The notes: generated by a model not told the origin, from the letters alone. DNA of 54,260 nt from Bacteroidales bacterium (GCA_030528885.1 JAUMXY010000018.1:1-54260), one strand, 5' to 3'. Shown: positions 44,969-54,220, numbered from the stretch's first letter. Program-made: numbers and translations.

Positions 44969-46075
44969 TTATGGGTTGAATGAGTTTACGATGTCGACCA
45001 CATACGCTGCTTCTTCATTGCTCATGGCTGGATGGAGCGGCAAACTCAGTTCCTCCTGGGCCAATCGCTCGGTAACGGGCAGCGAGAGGTGGCTCCACTC
45101 CTTGTAGCAGGCTTGCCGGTGGGGTGGGATGGGGTAGTGGATGAGGGTCTGTATGCCGTGGTCTTGCAAATGCTGTTTCAGCGCATCGCGTTGCGGAGTG
45201 AAGACGGGGAAGATGTGGTAGACGTTGGTGCCTGTTTCCATCATCTTGGGCAGGCGGATGGCCTCATTCCTTATTCCTTTATAATATGTACGCGCGATAT
45301 TGATTCGGCGGTTGTTGTCGTTGTCGAGATGGTTGAGCTTCACATCGAGCACTGCTGCCTGTATCTCGTCTAGGCGACTGTTGCGGCCTTTGTAGGCAGC
45401 CACATATTTCTCGGAGAATCCGTAATTGGCAATGGTGCGTATGGTTTGAGCCAATGCTTCGTCGTTGGTAGTAACCGCGCCTCCATCGCCTAACGCTCCG
45501 AGGTTTTTCCCTGGGTAGAAGCTATGGCAGGCAGCATGCCCGAGAGAGCCTGTGCGGCGCTCTCCATATCGGCATCCATGTGCCTGCGCATTATCCTCAA
45601 TCAGCAGCAGGTGGTTCTTGTTGCATAAGTCTTGTATGCGGCTGTTGTAGGTGCATCGTCCATAGAGATGGACCAGAAGGATGGCCTTGGTGTTGGCAGT
45701 GATGGCTTGTTCTATTGATTCTGTGTGGATGTCAAGCGTGTCTTCGTCAACATCTATGAAGATGGGTTTCAGATTATTTTCGGTGATGGAAAGGACGGTG
45801 GCTAGGAAGGTGTTTGCTGGCACCAACACTTCATCGCCTTCATTCAGCTTCCCTAATTCCTTGTAGGCTCTCAGTGTCAAGGTCAGCGCGTCCAGTCCGT
45901 TCGCTACGCCAACACAGTGTTCTGCGCCGATGTAGGAAGCGTAGTGCTGTTCAAACAGCTGTACAGCATTTCCTTGCAGATACCAACCGCTGTCTACAAT
46001 CTCTGCTACAGCTCGCTGTATTTCTTCGCCATGCTGGGCGGTGATGCTTTTTAGGTCAAGATAAGGTATATTCAT
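44969..46075 (-). CDS. DegT/DnrJ/EryC1-family sugar aminotransferase (FdtB/QdtB-like)
   Basis: PLP-dependent transaminase of nucleotide sugars. 368 residues. N-terminal [24 protein letters not shown], the PLP Asp/Gln region [11 protein letters not shown], and the Schiff-base Lys in [18 protein letters not shown] are visible. The strongest resemblance is to 3-keto-sugar aminotransferases (FdtB/QdtB), and the ketoisomerase two genes upstream supports making a dTDP-3-amino-3,6-dideoxyhexose. Start overlaps the preceding gene by 20 bases. Specificity is inference. Confidence 0.88.
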   Translation of the reverse strand: MNIPYLDLKSITAQHGEEIQRAVAEIVDSGWYLQGNAVQLFEQHYASYIGAEHCVGVANGLDALTLTLRAYKELGKLNEGDEVLVPANTFLATVLSITENNLKPIFIDVDEDTLDIHTESIEQAITANTKAILLVHLYGRCTYNSRIQDLCNKNHLLLIEDNAQAHGCRYGERRTGSLGHAACHSFYPGKNLGALGDGGAVTTNDEALAQTIRTIANYGFSEKYVAAYKGRNSRLDEIQAAVLDVKLNHLDNDNNRRINIARTYYKGIRNEAIRLPKMMETGTNVYHIFPVFTPQRDALKQHLQDHGIQTLIHYPIPPHRQACYKEWSHLSLPVTERLAQEELSLPLHPAMSNEEAAYVVDIVNSFNP

Positions 46076-46991
46076 AAGTGTTATAGCAAATTCCTCTACC
46101 TCCGAAGCCTTCCTTCTGGTAGATGAGTCCTTCGTTTAGGTATCGTCCGCCTTCTTCGGTCGATATGCCGAAATCAAAGTATCGGTAGCCTTTTTCCTGA
46201 AGTATTGCTTCCATGATGGCTTCGATGGCTCCGCATTTCTTCCCTTGCAGGGATGCTGCCAGATATTGGGAGTGCAGGACGTTCTTGCTGCGGTAAGCTA
46301 ACATGCCTGCAATACATTCTTCATCGGTGTCGATGGCTTCGTATAGGACAATGTTCTCGGGAAAGCGCTGCATGAGCAGCTCCATCTCTTGCTGGGTGTG
46401 TACGGGGAGAACACCATGTCTGGTTTGCAGGTTACTGGTCAGAATCTGCCAAAACGCATGGATGTGTTGGGTTTGCCTGACTGTGACATGATTCCTCTTG
46501 GAGCGGTTCAAGGCGGTATGTCGGTCTTTATGCCATTTGCTGAGTTGGCTGTAGTCGATAGCTGTTGAGATGCCGCATGCTTTCAAGATTGCTTGGCATC
46601 TGAAGAGAGCATAAAGGTCTTCTTCTGATGGCAGAGTGCTGTAGATGGAGGGGATTGGCTTATAGAGGACTTTCTGGAAGCCTTGTTCTTTCAGCCAGCT
46701 GTTCATCTCGAAGAACAGGTTCAGTACGTTGGCTGCGCTGCACGTTTCATTCATGATGAGTCCTCCGTAGGTGAGCCCTTGGTGGGAGTAGAGGGTGTTG
46801 CCCTCTGTGTTGGCTGGTAGCAGTGCGTATAGCTTTTCCTTGAAGTAGAACATCAGCGAGCAGTCGGTGAAGCGGTCGGCATGGTAATCCATGTAACCTC
46901 TTTTCAGCAGGAATGTGCCATTCTTGCTGACTTCAACGAATGCGTCCCATTCGGCTTGCTTGTCAGGTGTGTATCTAACGATTTCGAACAT
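46056..46991 (-). CDS. GNAT/FemAB-like acyltransferase
   Basis: 311 residues from ATG 46991 ([19 protein letters not shown]); longer frames from 47045 overlap the upstream gene more. The N-terminal part ([19 protein letters not shown]) and C-terminal part ([40 protein letters not shown]) fit the BioF2-like/FemAB acetyltransferase group acting on glycans or peptidoglycan precursors. Between a ketoisomerase and an aminotransferase, it may acylate the amino sugar. This would differ from the left-handed-helix FdtC/QdtC enzymes. Overlaps both neighbours, so translation is coupled. Confidence 0.75.
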   Translation of the reverse strand: MFEIVRYTPDKQAEWDAFVEVSKNGTFLLKRGYMDYHADRFTDCSLMFYFKEKLYALLPANTEGNTLYSHQGLTYGGLIMNETCSAANVLNLFFEMNSWLKEQGFQKVLYKPIPSIYSTLPSEEDLYALFRCQAILKACGISTAIDYSQLSKWHKDRHTALNRSKRNHVTVRQTQHIHAFWQILTSNLQTRHGVLPVHTQQEMELLMQRFPENIVLYEAIDTDEECIAGMLAYRSKNVLHSQYLAASLQGKKCGAIEAIMEAILQEKGYRYFDFGISTEEGGRYLNEGLIYQKEGFGGRGICYNTYEYTLS

Positions 46992-47391
46992 AGTCGATGA
47001 AGTCTTCATACTCATATATGTAATCGCCCAAATCAAATAGCTCACTTGCCAAAACCAAGCATACTGCCCCGCTGGAGAAATCGTCCAATGTACGCCAGGT
47101 GTTAGGCTTAATCAGCAGGCCTTGCCATGGATGATTGAGCAAGATGGTCTCGCGCTCATAGCCATTGTCGAGGGTGACAGTGAAGCTGCCGCTCATGGCC
47201 ACGACTAGTTGGTATAAGTGCTTGTGGGCATGGCCGCCTCGGCTCTCTCCGCCAGGCACATCGTAAGTCCAATATGCTCGTTTGATGTCGAACGGCACAT
47301 TCTTCATTTGTTCTGCAACCGTCAGGTTACCGCGCGGGTCGGTAATCTTAGGCAGTTCGATGAGTTCGTAGTCAAGCTTGTTCATGTTCAA
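46975..47391 (-). CDS. Sugar 3,4-ketoisomerase, FdtA/QdtA (WxcM-like cupin)
   Basis: 138 residues, single cupin fold. Motifs: PKITDPRGNLTVAEQ at the start, GGESRGGHAHKHLYQLVVA with the catalytic His, and LLIKPNTWRTLDDFSSGAVC. The family converts dTDP-4-keto-6-deoxyglucose to its 3-keto form (C4 epimer for FdtA). With the downstream DegT-type gene it makes a 3-amino-sugar pathway; RmlA and RmlB are not in the window. ATG 47385 is an alternative start. It overlaps ispH by up to 20 bases. Confidence 0.85.
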   Translation of the reverse strand: MNMNKLDYELIELPKITDPRGNLTVAEQMKNVPFDIKRAYWTYDVPGGESRGGHAHKHLYQLVVAMSGSFTVTLDNGYERETILLNHPWQGLLIKPNTWRTLDDFSSGAVCLVLASELFDLGDYIYEYEDFIDYVRNR

Positions 47392-48223
47392 TCTTCTTTT
47401 TACAGTCTTCCATCAGCCACTTTGGGGTGCTTGTTGCTCCGCAGATGCCGATAGACTCGATGTTCTTGAACCATTGGAAATCAATCTCGGAAGGACCGTC
47501 TATCATGTAAGTCTTGGGATTAACGGACAAACACTCGTTGTAGAGCACTTTCCCGTTAGAACTCTTTTTCCCGCAGACGAAGAGGATGACATCGTGCTGT
47601 GCAGCGAAGTTCCTGATGTTGGGGATACGGTTGGCTACACGTCGGCAGATGGTGTCGAAGTAGCTGAAGCGTGCCCCCTCCTGCATATTCTCTTCTATAT
47701 ACTTGACAATTTCTCGGAAACCCTCCAGAGACTTTGTTGTTTGGGAGAACAATTGGATGTCGTGACCAAAGTCTAGCTTCTTGGCATCTTCTAGATTCTC
47801 TATGACGATGGCGGTACCATCGGTTTGTCCAACAAGTCCAATCACTTCTGCGTGGCCGTTCTTCCCATAGATGACAATCTGCCCCCCTTCTTCGTAGGCC
47901 TTTCTGATGCGCTTCTGCAAGTTTAGCACAACAGGGCATGTCGCATCGATGAGACTGATATTCTGTTCTTTCGCTTTGATGTAAGTTTGTGGGGGTTCGC
48001 CATGCGCACGAAGCAGCATTTTGGTGTCGTGCAGCGTTTCTAGATCAGCATGGCCAACTGTAATAAGTCCCATGTTCTTCAGTCTCTCTACCTCTTGTCC
48101 ATTGTGCACAATGTCGCCCAAACAGCAGAGGAACTCGCTTTTGGCAAGTTCTTCTTCTGCCTTTTTGATGGCTGTTGTCACTCCAAAGCAGAAACCTGAA
48201 CCATCGTCTATTTCGATAAGCAT
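47372..48223 (-). CDS. ispH: 4-hydroxy-3-methylbut-2-enyl diphosphate reductase
   Basis: Last step of the MEP isoprenoid pathway, an iron-sulfur enzyme giving IPP and DMAPP. 283 residues. The three cluster Cys are visible in SGFCFGVTTAI (near 12), IDATCPVV (near 97) and GICGATSTP (near 266); also RAHGEPP and the SQTT motif (LFSQTTKSL). 43 bases after cmk and overlapping the ketoisomerase gene. Confidence 0.95.
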   Translation of the reverse strand: MLIEIDDGSGFCFGVTTAIKKAEEELAKSEFLCCLGDIVHNGQEVERLKNMGLITVGHADLETLHDTKMLLRAHGEPPQTYIKAKEQNISLIDATCPVVLNLQKRIRKAYEEGGQIVIYGKNGHAEVIGLVGQTDGTAIVIENLEDAKKLDFGHDIQLFSQTTKSLEGFREIVKYIEENMQEGARFSYFDTICRRVANRIPNIRNFAAQHDVILFVCGKKSSNGKVLYNECLSVNPKTYMIDGPSEIDFQWFKNIESIGICGATSTPKWLMEDCKKKIEHEQA

Positions 48224-48266
48224 CGTGAAAGGGTGTTTATGTATGGGTATCTATTGCTATAGTGCG

Positions 48267-48986
48267 CTATTCTTTAATTTTTTCTTGGTACTTTTCAAGC
48301 AGCCATGAATTTTGTTCTTCTATGGTCATTTCAGAGTTGTCCAAGATGATAGCATCCTCGGCTTTTCGGAGAGGGGCTGTTTCGCGATGAGAGTCGATGT
48401 AGTCTCTCTCTTCTACATTTTTCAGTATTTCCTCATAGTTCAGAGCGGCCTTCTCCTCTTCCGTTTTTGCCTTGTTCATCAGTTCGTCATATCGTCTCTG
48501 TGCACGGACCTTTGCGCTGGCTGTTACGAATATTTTCAGTTCTGCATTTGGGAATACTGCTGTTCCTATGTCTCTTCCATCCATTACGATACCTTTCTTC
48601 TCTCCCATGGCCTGTTGCTGCTCTGTCAACAGCGACCGTACGAAAGGAAGAGCCGCAATTGGGCTGACCCGACTGCTGACGGCCATGTTCCTTATTTCTT
48701 CTTCAACTCTCACCCCGTTGAGGTATGTGTCAGGTCGCCCCGTTTCGGCATTGAACTTAAAGCTGATTTGGATTTCTCCATTGCTTACAGCTGTTTTCAA
48801 TTCTTCTTCCCTGATGCCCTCGTCTGGGTACATTCCGTTCTGCATCGCAAAAAGTGTTACGGCGCGGTACATCGCTCCAGTGTCTACATAGACGTAACCG
48901 ATTTGTTTTGCTAATTGCTTAGCCATGGTGCTTTTCCCGCAACTGGAATGTCCGTCTATCGCTATAATGATTTTCTTTTCCATCAC
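48267..48986 (-). CDS. cmk: Cytidylate kinase
   Basis: Phosphorylates CMP and dCMP with ATP. 239 residues. P-loop [13 protein letters not shown] (about 11-23), [11 protein letters not shown] (near 34-44), the nucleotide-binding segment [11 protein letters not shown] and the lid RAQRRYDEL are clear. Start ATG 48986 or 48983. 44 bases after porQ and 43 before ispH; the cmk-ispH pairing is common in Bacteroidota. Confidence 0.95.
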   Translation of the reverse strand: MMEKKIIIAIDGHSSCGKSTMAKQLAKQIGYVYVDTGAMYRAVTLFAMQNGMYPDEGIREEELKTAVSNGEIQISFKFNAETGRPDTYLNGVRVEEEIRNMAVSSRVSPIAALPFVRSLLTEQQQAMGEKKGIVMDGRDIGTAVFPNAELKIFVTASAKVRAQRRYDELMNKAKTEEEKAALNYEEILKNVEERDYIDSHRETAPLRKAEDAIILDNSEMTIEEQNSWLLEKYQEKIKE

Positions 48987-49030
48987 TTGTTTTTATTGTT
49001 TTATAGGAACCTATGTCTTTAAGGGTAATG

Positions 49031-49978
49031 TTAGAAACCGATGCCTGCATTGAGCAGGATGGATGATGCTGCTACATGGTATTTCCCGTAAGCAACACCC
49101 ACCTTGAACTTCTTCACATTGAGTCCTGCACCGATGCTGAAGCCTGCCCAATGGCTGCTTTTCTGTATCTCCATCTCTTTGGCTCTCCTGAAATTGTATC
49201 CTAGAGCAATCCACGTGTTGCGTGAGGGGAGTATGTCCATGCCGAGCACCAGATGTTCCATAAACTTCACGTTGTCCCAATGAGTCATGTCATCCAATGT
49301 CAGAGAAACCCTTAAGGGAGCGTTTGCGAAGTCTTTGCTGAGGCCGATTGCCAAATTGAAAGGCAGCGCCTCCTTGCTCCCGTCGTCATAAAGCGACTTG
49401 ATTTGTCCGCCAAGATTTCTTCCAACGGCAGAAAGCGAGAAGCCATGCTCCTCGTCAAAGTAATTCAAGGAAAGGTCGGCTCCTATGGCAGTGCTGGAAT
49501 ATTCAGCATAGTTGCTCATGATGACTTTGGCAGTGATGGCACCGCTCCAGCGGTTGTTCAGCAGGTATGAGTATGAAGTCTGGAAATTCAAGTCTTTGGC
49601 AGAAAATGTTCCCAGCACATTACCTGCAGCATCAGTTTCGTCCATCGTGCCATAGTCGAGCATTTGCGCTCCTAATGCCCATACACCTCTCTCGCCAATG
49701 GATTTAACATATCCTGCTGAAAAAACATTGCTTGAGCGGATGTATGAGTTGTAGCCTAAAATGAGGCTGTTGTCCGACACGTTGGTTAGCATAGCCGCAT
49801 TGGTCCACATCATGCTTGCGTCATCTTCTACGATGCTGATGTTGGCTCCTCCTAAAGCGGCAGAATGGGTGCTGACAGGAATGTTCAGAAATTGATATCC
49901 TGTCTTGCCATCCTGTGCCCATGCTTGGGAGGCGGTCAGCAGCAAGGTCAATGCAAAAGCTTTATTTAAGTGTATCAT
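49031..49978 (-). CDS. porQ: Type IX secretion system outer-membrane protein PorQ
   Basis: 315 residues, FadL/PorV-like beta barrel. Signal peptide MIHLNKAFALTLLLTASQAWA. The start of the mature part (TGYQFLNIPVSTHSAALGG, then DASMMWTNAAML) is diagnostic for the PorV/PorQ group; no second barrel-like gene is nearby. The protein helps attach or shuttle secreted T9SS cargo at the surface. Its presence implies a T9SS elsewhere in this genome. ATG 49978 is chosen for the signal peptide; it overlaps meaB by 17 bases. Confidence 0.85.
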   Translation of the reverse strand: MIHLNKAFALTLLLTASQAWAQDGKTGYQFLNIPVSTHSAALGGANISIVEDDASMMWTNAAMLTNVSDNSLILGYNSYIRSSNVFSAGYVKSIGERGVWALGAQMLDYGTMDETDAAGNVLGTFSAKDLNFQTSYSYLLNNRWSGAITAKVIMSNYAEYSSTAIGADLSLNYFDEEHGFSLSAVGRNLGGQIKSLYDDGSKEALPFNLAIGLSKDFANAPLRVSLTLDDMTHWDNVKFMEHLVLGMDILPSRNTWIALGYNFRRAKEMEIQKSSHWAGFSIGAGLNVKKFKVGVAYGKYHVAASSILLNAGIGF

Positions 49979-51062
49979 AATAAGTGTCCAACAATTTCTT
50001 GGCAGCAACAAAAGAGGTAATTTGGCCGCCTAAAACCTCGTTTTCCATTTTCCCTATCATGTCTTTCACAGAAGGGTTGTAATAGAAACTGCTTTTCAGA
50101 TGCTCGTTGATGCTTTCATACATCCAATACTTTGACTGCTCGTTTCTCCTGTATTGGAAATAGCCGCTTTCTTTCACCTTGTCAATGTATCGGAACACCA
50201 TCTTTAATACCTCGTCAATGTTCAACTCGTAAAACCCTGAATAGCACATCACTTCTGGCACAATGCCGCTGTCAGGAACAGGGAAGAGATGGAGCGCGTT
50301 CCGAAAGTGTGTGGCTGCCAGCTGCGCCTTGTCTACGTTGTTGCCATCGGCCTTGTTAATGACGATGCCGTCCGCAATCTCCATGATTCCTCGCTTGATG
50401 CCTTGCAGCTCATCGCCTGTGCCGGCCAATTGAATCAGAAGGAAGAAATCGACCATTGAGTGGCATGCCGTTTCGCTTTGCCCTACACCCACGGTCTCGA
50501 CAAAGATGTTGTCATATCCAGCCGCTTCGCATAAGATGATGCTTTCACGAGTCTTTCGTGCCACTCCGCCCAAGCTGCCTGCCGACGGGCTGGGACGAAT
50601 GAAAGACTTGGGGTGGACGGACAGTTTCTCCATTCGTGTCTTGTCGCCCAGAATGCTGCCTTTGCTTCTTTCTGAAGAAGGGTCTATGGCCAGTACAGCT
50701 AATTTCCCCCCGTAATTTTCCAGCAGGTGCACTCCGAAGGCGTCAATGCTGGTGGACTTTCCTGCTCCAGGAACTCCGCTGATGCCTATCCTGACAGAGT
50801 TGCCTGAATAGGGGAGACATTTCTCAATGACCTCTTGGGCAATGGCTTGGTGTTCAGGGAGCACACTCTCAATCAGTGTTACAGCCTGGCTCAGCATGCT
50901 TACGTTTCCTTTCAGAATGCCTTCCACGTATTCGGCTGGCGTGAACAGCTTTTGCCTCTTTTTCCTCATTTGCTTCAGGTACGGGTTGACCATTGAAGGT
51001 TGTTCTACGCCCGCATTGACCTGTAAGCCTGCATATTCCGCACTGTTTTCAGGATGTTCCAT
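49962..51062 (-). CDS. meaB: MeaB/ArgK-family GTPase, chaperone of methylmalonyl-CoA mutase
   Basis: G3E-type GTPase guarding B12 loading of methylmalonyl-CoA mutase. 366 residues. Walker A GVPGAGKSTSI (near 100-110), LAIDPSS, the base motif NKADG, VETVGVGQSE, and a C-terminal dimer arm. The mutase genes are not in the window. An N-terminal 40-residue extension precedes the usual start. It runs into porQ by 17 bases and lies 46 bases after the DUF1573 gene. Confidence 0.92.
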   Translation of the reverse strand: MEHPENSAEYAGLQVNAGVEQPSMVNPYLKQMRKKRQKLFTPAEYVEGILKGNVSMLSQAVTLIESVLPEHQAIAQEVIEKCLPYSGNSVRIGISGVPGAGKSTSIDAFGVHLLENYGGKLAVLAIDPSSERSKGSILGDKTRMEKLSVHPKSFIRPSPSAGSLGGVARKTRESIILCEAAGYDNIFVETVGVGQSETACHSMVDFFLLIQLAGTGDELQGIKRGIMEIADGIVINKADGNNVDKAQLAATHFRNALHLFPVPDSGIVPEVMCYSGFYELNIDEVLKMVFRYIDKVKESGYFQYRRNEQSKYWMYESINEHLKSSFYYNPSVKDMIGKMENEVLGGQITSFVAAKKLLDTYYDTLK

Positions 51063-51108
51063 ATTTTTTGTCTATTGATATAGTACTTTGTCGTAACCGT
51101 ATGTATGG

Positions 51109-52176
51109 TTATTTTTCAAACTTGATGTTCACCACTTCTTTGGTTTTTTTCGGGTCGTTCGTGATGATGAGCACCCTTGGCTGAGCTTTCGACAGGTTGA
51201 GGAAACGTGCATCGACAGACACTTTCATCTTGACCTTTTCGCCTGGTTGCAGTTCTGTCTTTTTCAGAGCGACTGTAATGGCTTGGTTGAAAGCTTGTAT
51301 TTTGTTCAGTTTTAGCACTCCGCTTCCTGTGTTGCTGAGTTCGACCGTGCCAGACAGCTTCTTTTTTGTCCCAAGCCTACCTAGGTTCAGCTCTGTGGAA
51401 GAGATGTTGAATGCAGGTTTCTTGGAGAAGCCCTCAGCATATTGCAAATCAGGCAGCAGTACCGCCGAAATCGCAATCTCGTTGTTTGTCCCCACCTTGT
51501 CGCCGATGTATCGTGCCAGATAGATGCTTGTCTGGTTCAATCCTAAGTCGGGGAGCTTGTCGCTGTGCAGTGTTAGCTCAATCTTGCCTCGCTTGCCTCT
51601 TGCCAGCATCTCGGGCTTGTAAGCAGCTGTGATGTATGGTGGCAGATGCATCAGTGCAGGAGTGTACACGTCTGTGCCGTTGTTGAAAATCTCTATTTCT
51701 GCTGTAGCCGAATCACCTGTGTGCACATCTGAAAACTCGACGTTGTTCGTATTCAGCAAGATGTTGTCGATGCTGTAGGGGAACAGTTCCCTCGGGTCTT
51801 GCGTCTCGCTGCTGTTGACCATTGCCTGCATGCGTATGCGGACAGGTTTTGAACTGGCGTTTGTGTACACGTCTATGTAACGGTCAAAGTGTCCCAGAAG
51901 CATCGCGTCGTAAGTGACCCGTATCTCTCCCCATCCTCCTTTCTGTACGGCTTTCTGAGGCCATTCGGGCTTTAAGCATCCGCATCCCGCATCCACGTCA
52001 GTCACTCGCAGCGGAGTCTTTTCTTTGTTAGTGAACCTGAAGGTTGCAGTCACAGGGCGCTTCCAAAGGGTTGCGCCAGCATCAACTGTACTTTTTTCAA
52101 ACGCAATCTTTTGTGCCTGAACGTTCAGCATTCCGGTTAAGCAAGCCACACATGTTATAACGTACTTTTTCATCAT
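51109..52176 (-). CDS. Secreted DUF1573-domain protein
   Basis: 355 residues from ATG 52176. Signal peptide MMKKYVITCVACLTGMLNVQA. N-terminal DUF1573 domain (about 25-115) with TFRFTNKEKTPLRVTDVDAG and CGCLKPEWP, then two further immunoglobulin-like repeats (IEIFNNGTDVYTP, VELSNTGSGVLKL). Such proteins in Bacteroidota are periplasmic or surface proteins of unknown function. First gene of the long minus-strand run; promoter at 52267. Confidence 0.8.
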   Translation of the reverse strand: MMKKYVITCVACLTGMLNVQAQKIAFEKSTVDAGATLWKRPVTATFRFTNKEKTPLRVTDVDAGCGCLKPEWPQKAVQKGGWGEIRVTYDAMLLGHFDRYIDVYTNASSKPVRIRMQAMVNSSETQDPRELFPYSIDNILLNTNNVEFSDVHTGDSATAEIEIFNNGTDVYTPALMHLPPYITAAYKPEMLARGKRGKIELTLHSDKLPDLGLNQTSIYLARYIGDKVGTNNEIAISAVLLPDLQYAEGFSKKPAFNISSTELNLGRLGTKKKLSGTVELSNTGSGVLKLNKIQAFNQAITVALKKTELQPGEKVKMKVSVDARFLNLSKAQPRVLIITNDPKKTKEVVNIKFEK

Positions 52177-52259
52177 ATTATTGCCTTGTGTGATTAAAAA
52201 CATATACTATAGGGATGATCTGTCTGATGTGTTTTTTCCTCACCTTTTCATCCCTGTTG

Positions 52260-52267
52260 CAAAGATA
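52260..52267 (-). promoter_or_regulatory. Promoter -7 element of the DUF1573-meaB-porQ-cmk run
   Basis: On the minus strand TATCTTTG reads 52267 to 52260 and is followed by CAACAGG. Leader about 80 bases. No clear -33 element. Confidence 0.55.
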
Positions 52268-52656
52268 CGCCTTTTTTCCTGAAACTCCACGAAAAATACA
52301 TATTTTCACAGCGATGCTCTTGCAATAAATATGCTCTTGTAATGAAAAAGTTTTTCTGTTGTCTTAAAATAGATGTGAAAAGTGGCGAAGAAGCCTTCCG
52401 TGGCAGCGAAAGTTCCGTGCAGCAACTTCCCCCATCTCTCTATTGTGCCTCTCAATCGTTTTAGCTCATGCCGCTTTTGAAGTGTAAGGCTTGGCATTTG
52501 ACTGGCTCCTTGTCTTTTTCGAATGGAAAAAGGGAAATATTTGATTCTGTGTAGTGGAAACAGTTCTTGCAGCGATTATTTGAAGGTGCTAAGTAGCGTT
52601 AATAGGTAGAACTCGCGCTATTTTTCATTTAAAATACAATAAAATGCGCTTTCCTC
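52268..52656. other. Gene-free divergent intergenic stretch
   Basis: AT-rich sequence between the divergent DUF1573 and small-peptide genes. A 63-codon minus-strand frame (52306-52497) has no signal, motif or promoter and is not accepted. No RNA fold of note. Confidence 0.5.
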
Positions 52657-52687
52657 TTGGTTGTTAATGATAAAAGTCATACCTTTG
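52657..52687 (+). promoter_or_regulatory. Promoter of the small-peptide locus (TTG-20-TACCTTTG)
   Basis: TTG (52657-52659) and TACCTTTG (52680-52687) with 20-base spacing. The leader before ATG 52811 is about 115 bases long. Confidence 0.65.
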
Positions 52688-52810
52688 TGCTGGTTTATAT
52701 CTAATCAGTGTCTATCATTCATGTTGTGCCGGTCAAGGTGCGTTTCCAGAATGCTATGGCTTAGATAATGTAATTCGTTAGTGTCAAACGTTTTATAAAT
52801 ATAAGGTCTT

Positions 52811-53002
52811 ATGAGAAAAGTATATGTAAAACCCGAAATCAAGGATCGCAATATCAAAGTAAATAGCTTTATATTGGCTAACTCTACATCTGGTTCATCT
52901 CAATCTAAGATGAGGATGAGTACGCCGGCGCCAGCTTCTGACGGGGGAGGTGGCATTTGGGGAACTTCCTCTAGCAGCGATAATAATGCAGGACTTTGGT
53001 AA
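52811..53002 (+). CDS. Short precursor-like peptide with Gly/Ser-rich C-terminus
   Basis: 63 residues. The N-terminal part MRKVYVKPEIKDRNIKVNSF follows the M-K-K-x-Y-x-K-P-E-I pattern of many small Bacteroidota peptides that look like leader sequences. The C-terminal part is compositionally different: Ser/Pro-rich, then DGGGGIWGTSSSSDNNAGLW, ending in Trp. No Cys. No signal peptide or membrane helix. It has its own promoter, is followed by a hairpin, and then by a PF14907-type nucleotidyltransferase, a family that occurs in several peptide-modification clusters. I infer a ribosomally made, possibly modified peptide; no modification enzyme is seen within the window. Confidence 0.6.
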   Translation: MRKVYVKPEIKDRNIKVNSFILANSTSGSSQSKMRMSTPAPASDGGGGIWGTSSSSDNNAGLW

Positions 53003-53038
53003 ATGTAGCCAAATTTCGGAGCATGAAATACGGACAAG

Positions 53039-53077
53039 AAGGATGTGGGAGTTTATTCTCTTGCATCCTTTGTTTTT
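53039..53077 (+). terminator. Hairpin between peptide and nucleotidyltransferase genes
   Basis: AAGGATG (53039-53045) pairs with CATCCTT (53064-53070), with an inner GAG/CTC pair, then TGTTTTTT. It may end most transcripts after the peptide gene and let a fraction pass on to the next gene. Confidence 0.6.
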
Positions 53078-53105
53078 TACCTGAAAGACTGTGGATGAAG
53101 GAGAT

Positions 53106-54182
53106 ATGATTAAGCAGCTGTTGCGCATTGTTGCAGGAAAATCCAATTGCTTTTCTTGCGTTCCGGCATCAGAAGAGTGGACCGCTTTGTTCTTTGCAGC
53201 TGTAAGGCAAGGCATCGCCGCCTATCTGTTCTCAGGGGTAGAACGCTTGCCGTCAGACCAGCGGCCTCCACTTGAGTGCCTGATGGATTGGGCTGCCATT
53301 GCTGATTATGTAGAGCAGCGCAATAGGAAGTTGAATGGCTTGTGTGTGAAAGTGCATGATGCTTTCAAACGGGAAGGAGCTAAAGTCTGCTTGCTCAAGG
53401 GGCAAGGTATGGGCATGTGTTATCCACATCCGTTGAGGCGAGATTTTGGCGACATAGATATATGGATGGCAGGAGGAAAGCAGCACGTGGAAACATTTGT
53501 TGGCAGCAAGTTCAAGGAGGCATCGGTGGGCGATGGCTCTCATCATGTTTCCTTTGTCATGGACGATGTGGACGTAGAGGTGCATCATACTCCTGCAACC
53601 TTGTACAACCCGTTGCACAACCGGCGTTTGCAACATTTCTTTGAAGCGGAAGAGGCCGCTCAATGGGACACCATGGTGCAGCTGTCAGGACAATCAGAGA
53701 AAGTGTGCGTCCCTACGATGAAGTTCAACCTCGTTTATATCCTTGTCCATCTCTTCCATCATTGGGCATTTGAAGGATGCGGACTCAAGCAACTCATAGA
53801 TTACAGCTGGCTGCTTGCAACGACTGAACTGGATGACGATGTGAGAAAAACTGTAGTCAAACAACTCAAAGCGTTAGGATTAGGAAATTTCCTTGCAGCA
53901 GTCATGGCTGTGTTAGAAGATATTGGAGTAGATGCGTGCCATTTGCTTTGTGCTCCCAATCGGCAGTTAGGAAAAGCGCTTTGGCAAGATGTACTATACA
54001 CAGGTTTAGTGACAGCAGAAGATTTATCAACAGGCAAGTTCGCTCAAGAGAACAAGCGCAGCAGATTCGTGCGCCGTCTGAAACGGGCTATTCGCGTGTT
54101 GCCCCTAGCGCCAAGCGAACTGCCTTGGATGCTTGCACGAAACGTATGGGTATGGGTTAGATGGAATGCCTTCAAAAACTAA
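53106..54182 (+). CDS. Nucleotidyltransferase-fold protein, PF14907 type
   Basis: 358 residues from ATG 53106; a GTG at 53091 would add five. Marks of the uncharacterised nucleotidyltransferase (NTP_transf_5) family: CLLKGQGMGMCYPHPLRRDF, then GDIDIWM with the paired Asp, and DVDVEVHHTPATLYNP, where a third acidic residue completes a metal site. The C-terminal half is helical with KFNLVYILVHLFHHWAFEG. The substrate is unknown; relatives stand in lasso-peptide and other peptide clusters. Gap of 103 bases after the peptide gene, with a hairpin between. The cluster probably continues beyond the window. Confidence 0.8.
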   Translation: MIKQLLRIVAGKSNCFSCVPASEEWTALFFAAVRQGIAAYLFSGVERLPSDQRPPLECLMDWAAIADYVEQRNRKLNGLCVKVHDAFKREGAKVCLLKGQGMGMCYPHPLRRDFGDIDIWMAGGKQHVETFVGSKFKEASVGDGSHHVSFVMDDVDVEVHHTPATLYNPLHNRRLQHFFEAEEAAQWDTMVQLSGQSEKVCVPTMKFNLVYILVHLFHHWAFEGCGLKQLIDYSWLLATTELDDDVRKTVVKQLKALGLGNFLAAVMAVLEDIGVDACHLLCAPNRQLGKALWQDVLYTGLVTAEDLSTGKFAQENKRSRFVRRLKRAIRVLPLAPSELPWMLARNVWVWVRWNAFKN

Positions 54183-54220
54183 GAGTTGTGAATCGGTGAA
54201 TTTACGCCAAAATCTCTCCC

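Noticed and set aside
52306-52497. Possible 63-codon minus-strand gene
   Set aside because: No promoter or motif, and composition like non-coding DNA.
53483-53500. CACGTGGAAACA resembling a parS half-site
   Set aside because: Lies inside the nucleotidyltransferase gene, has one base too many and no matching left half.
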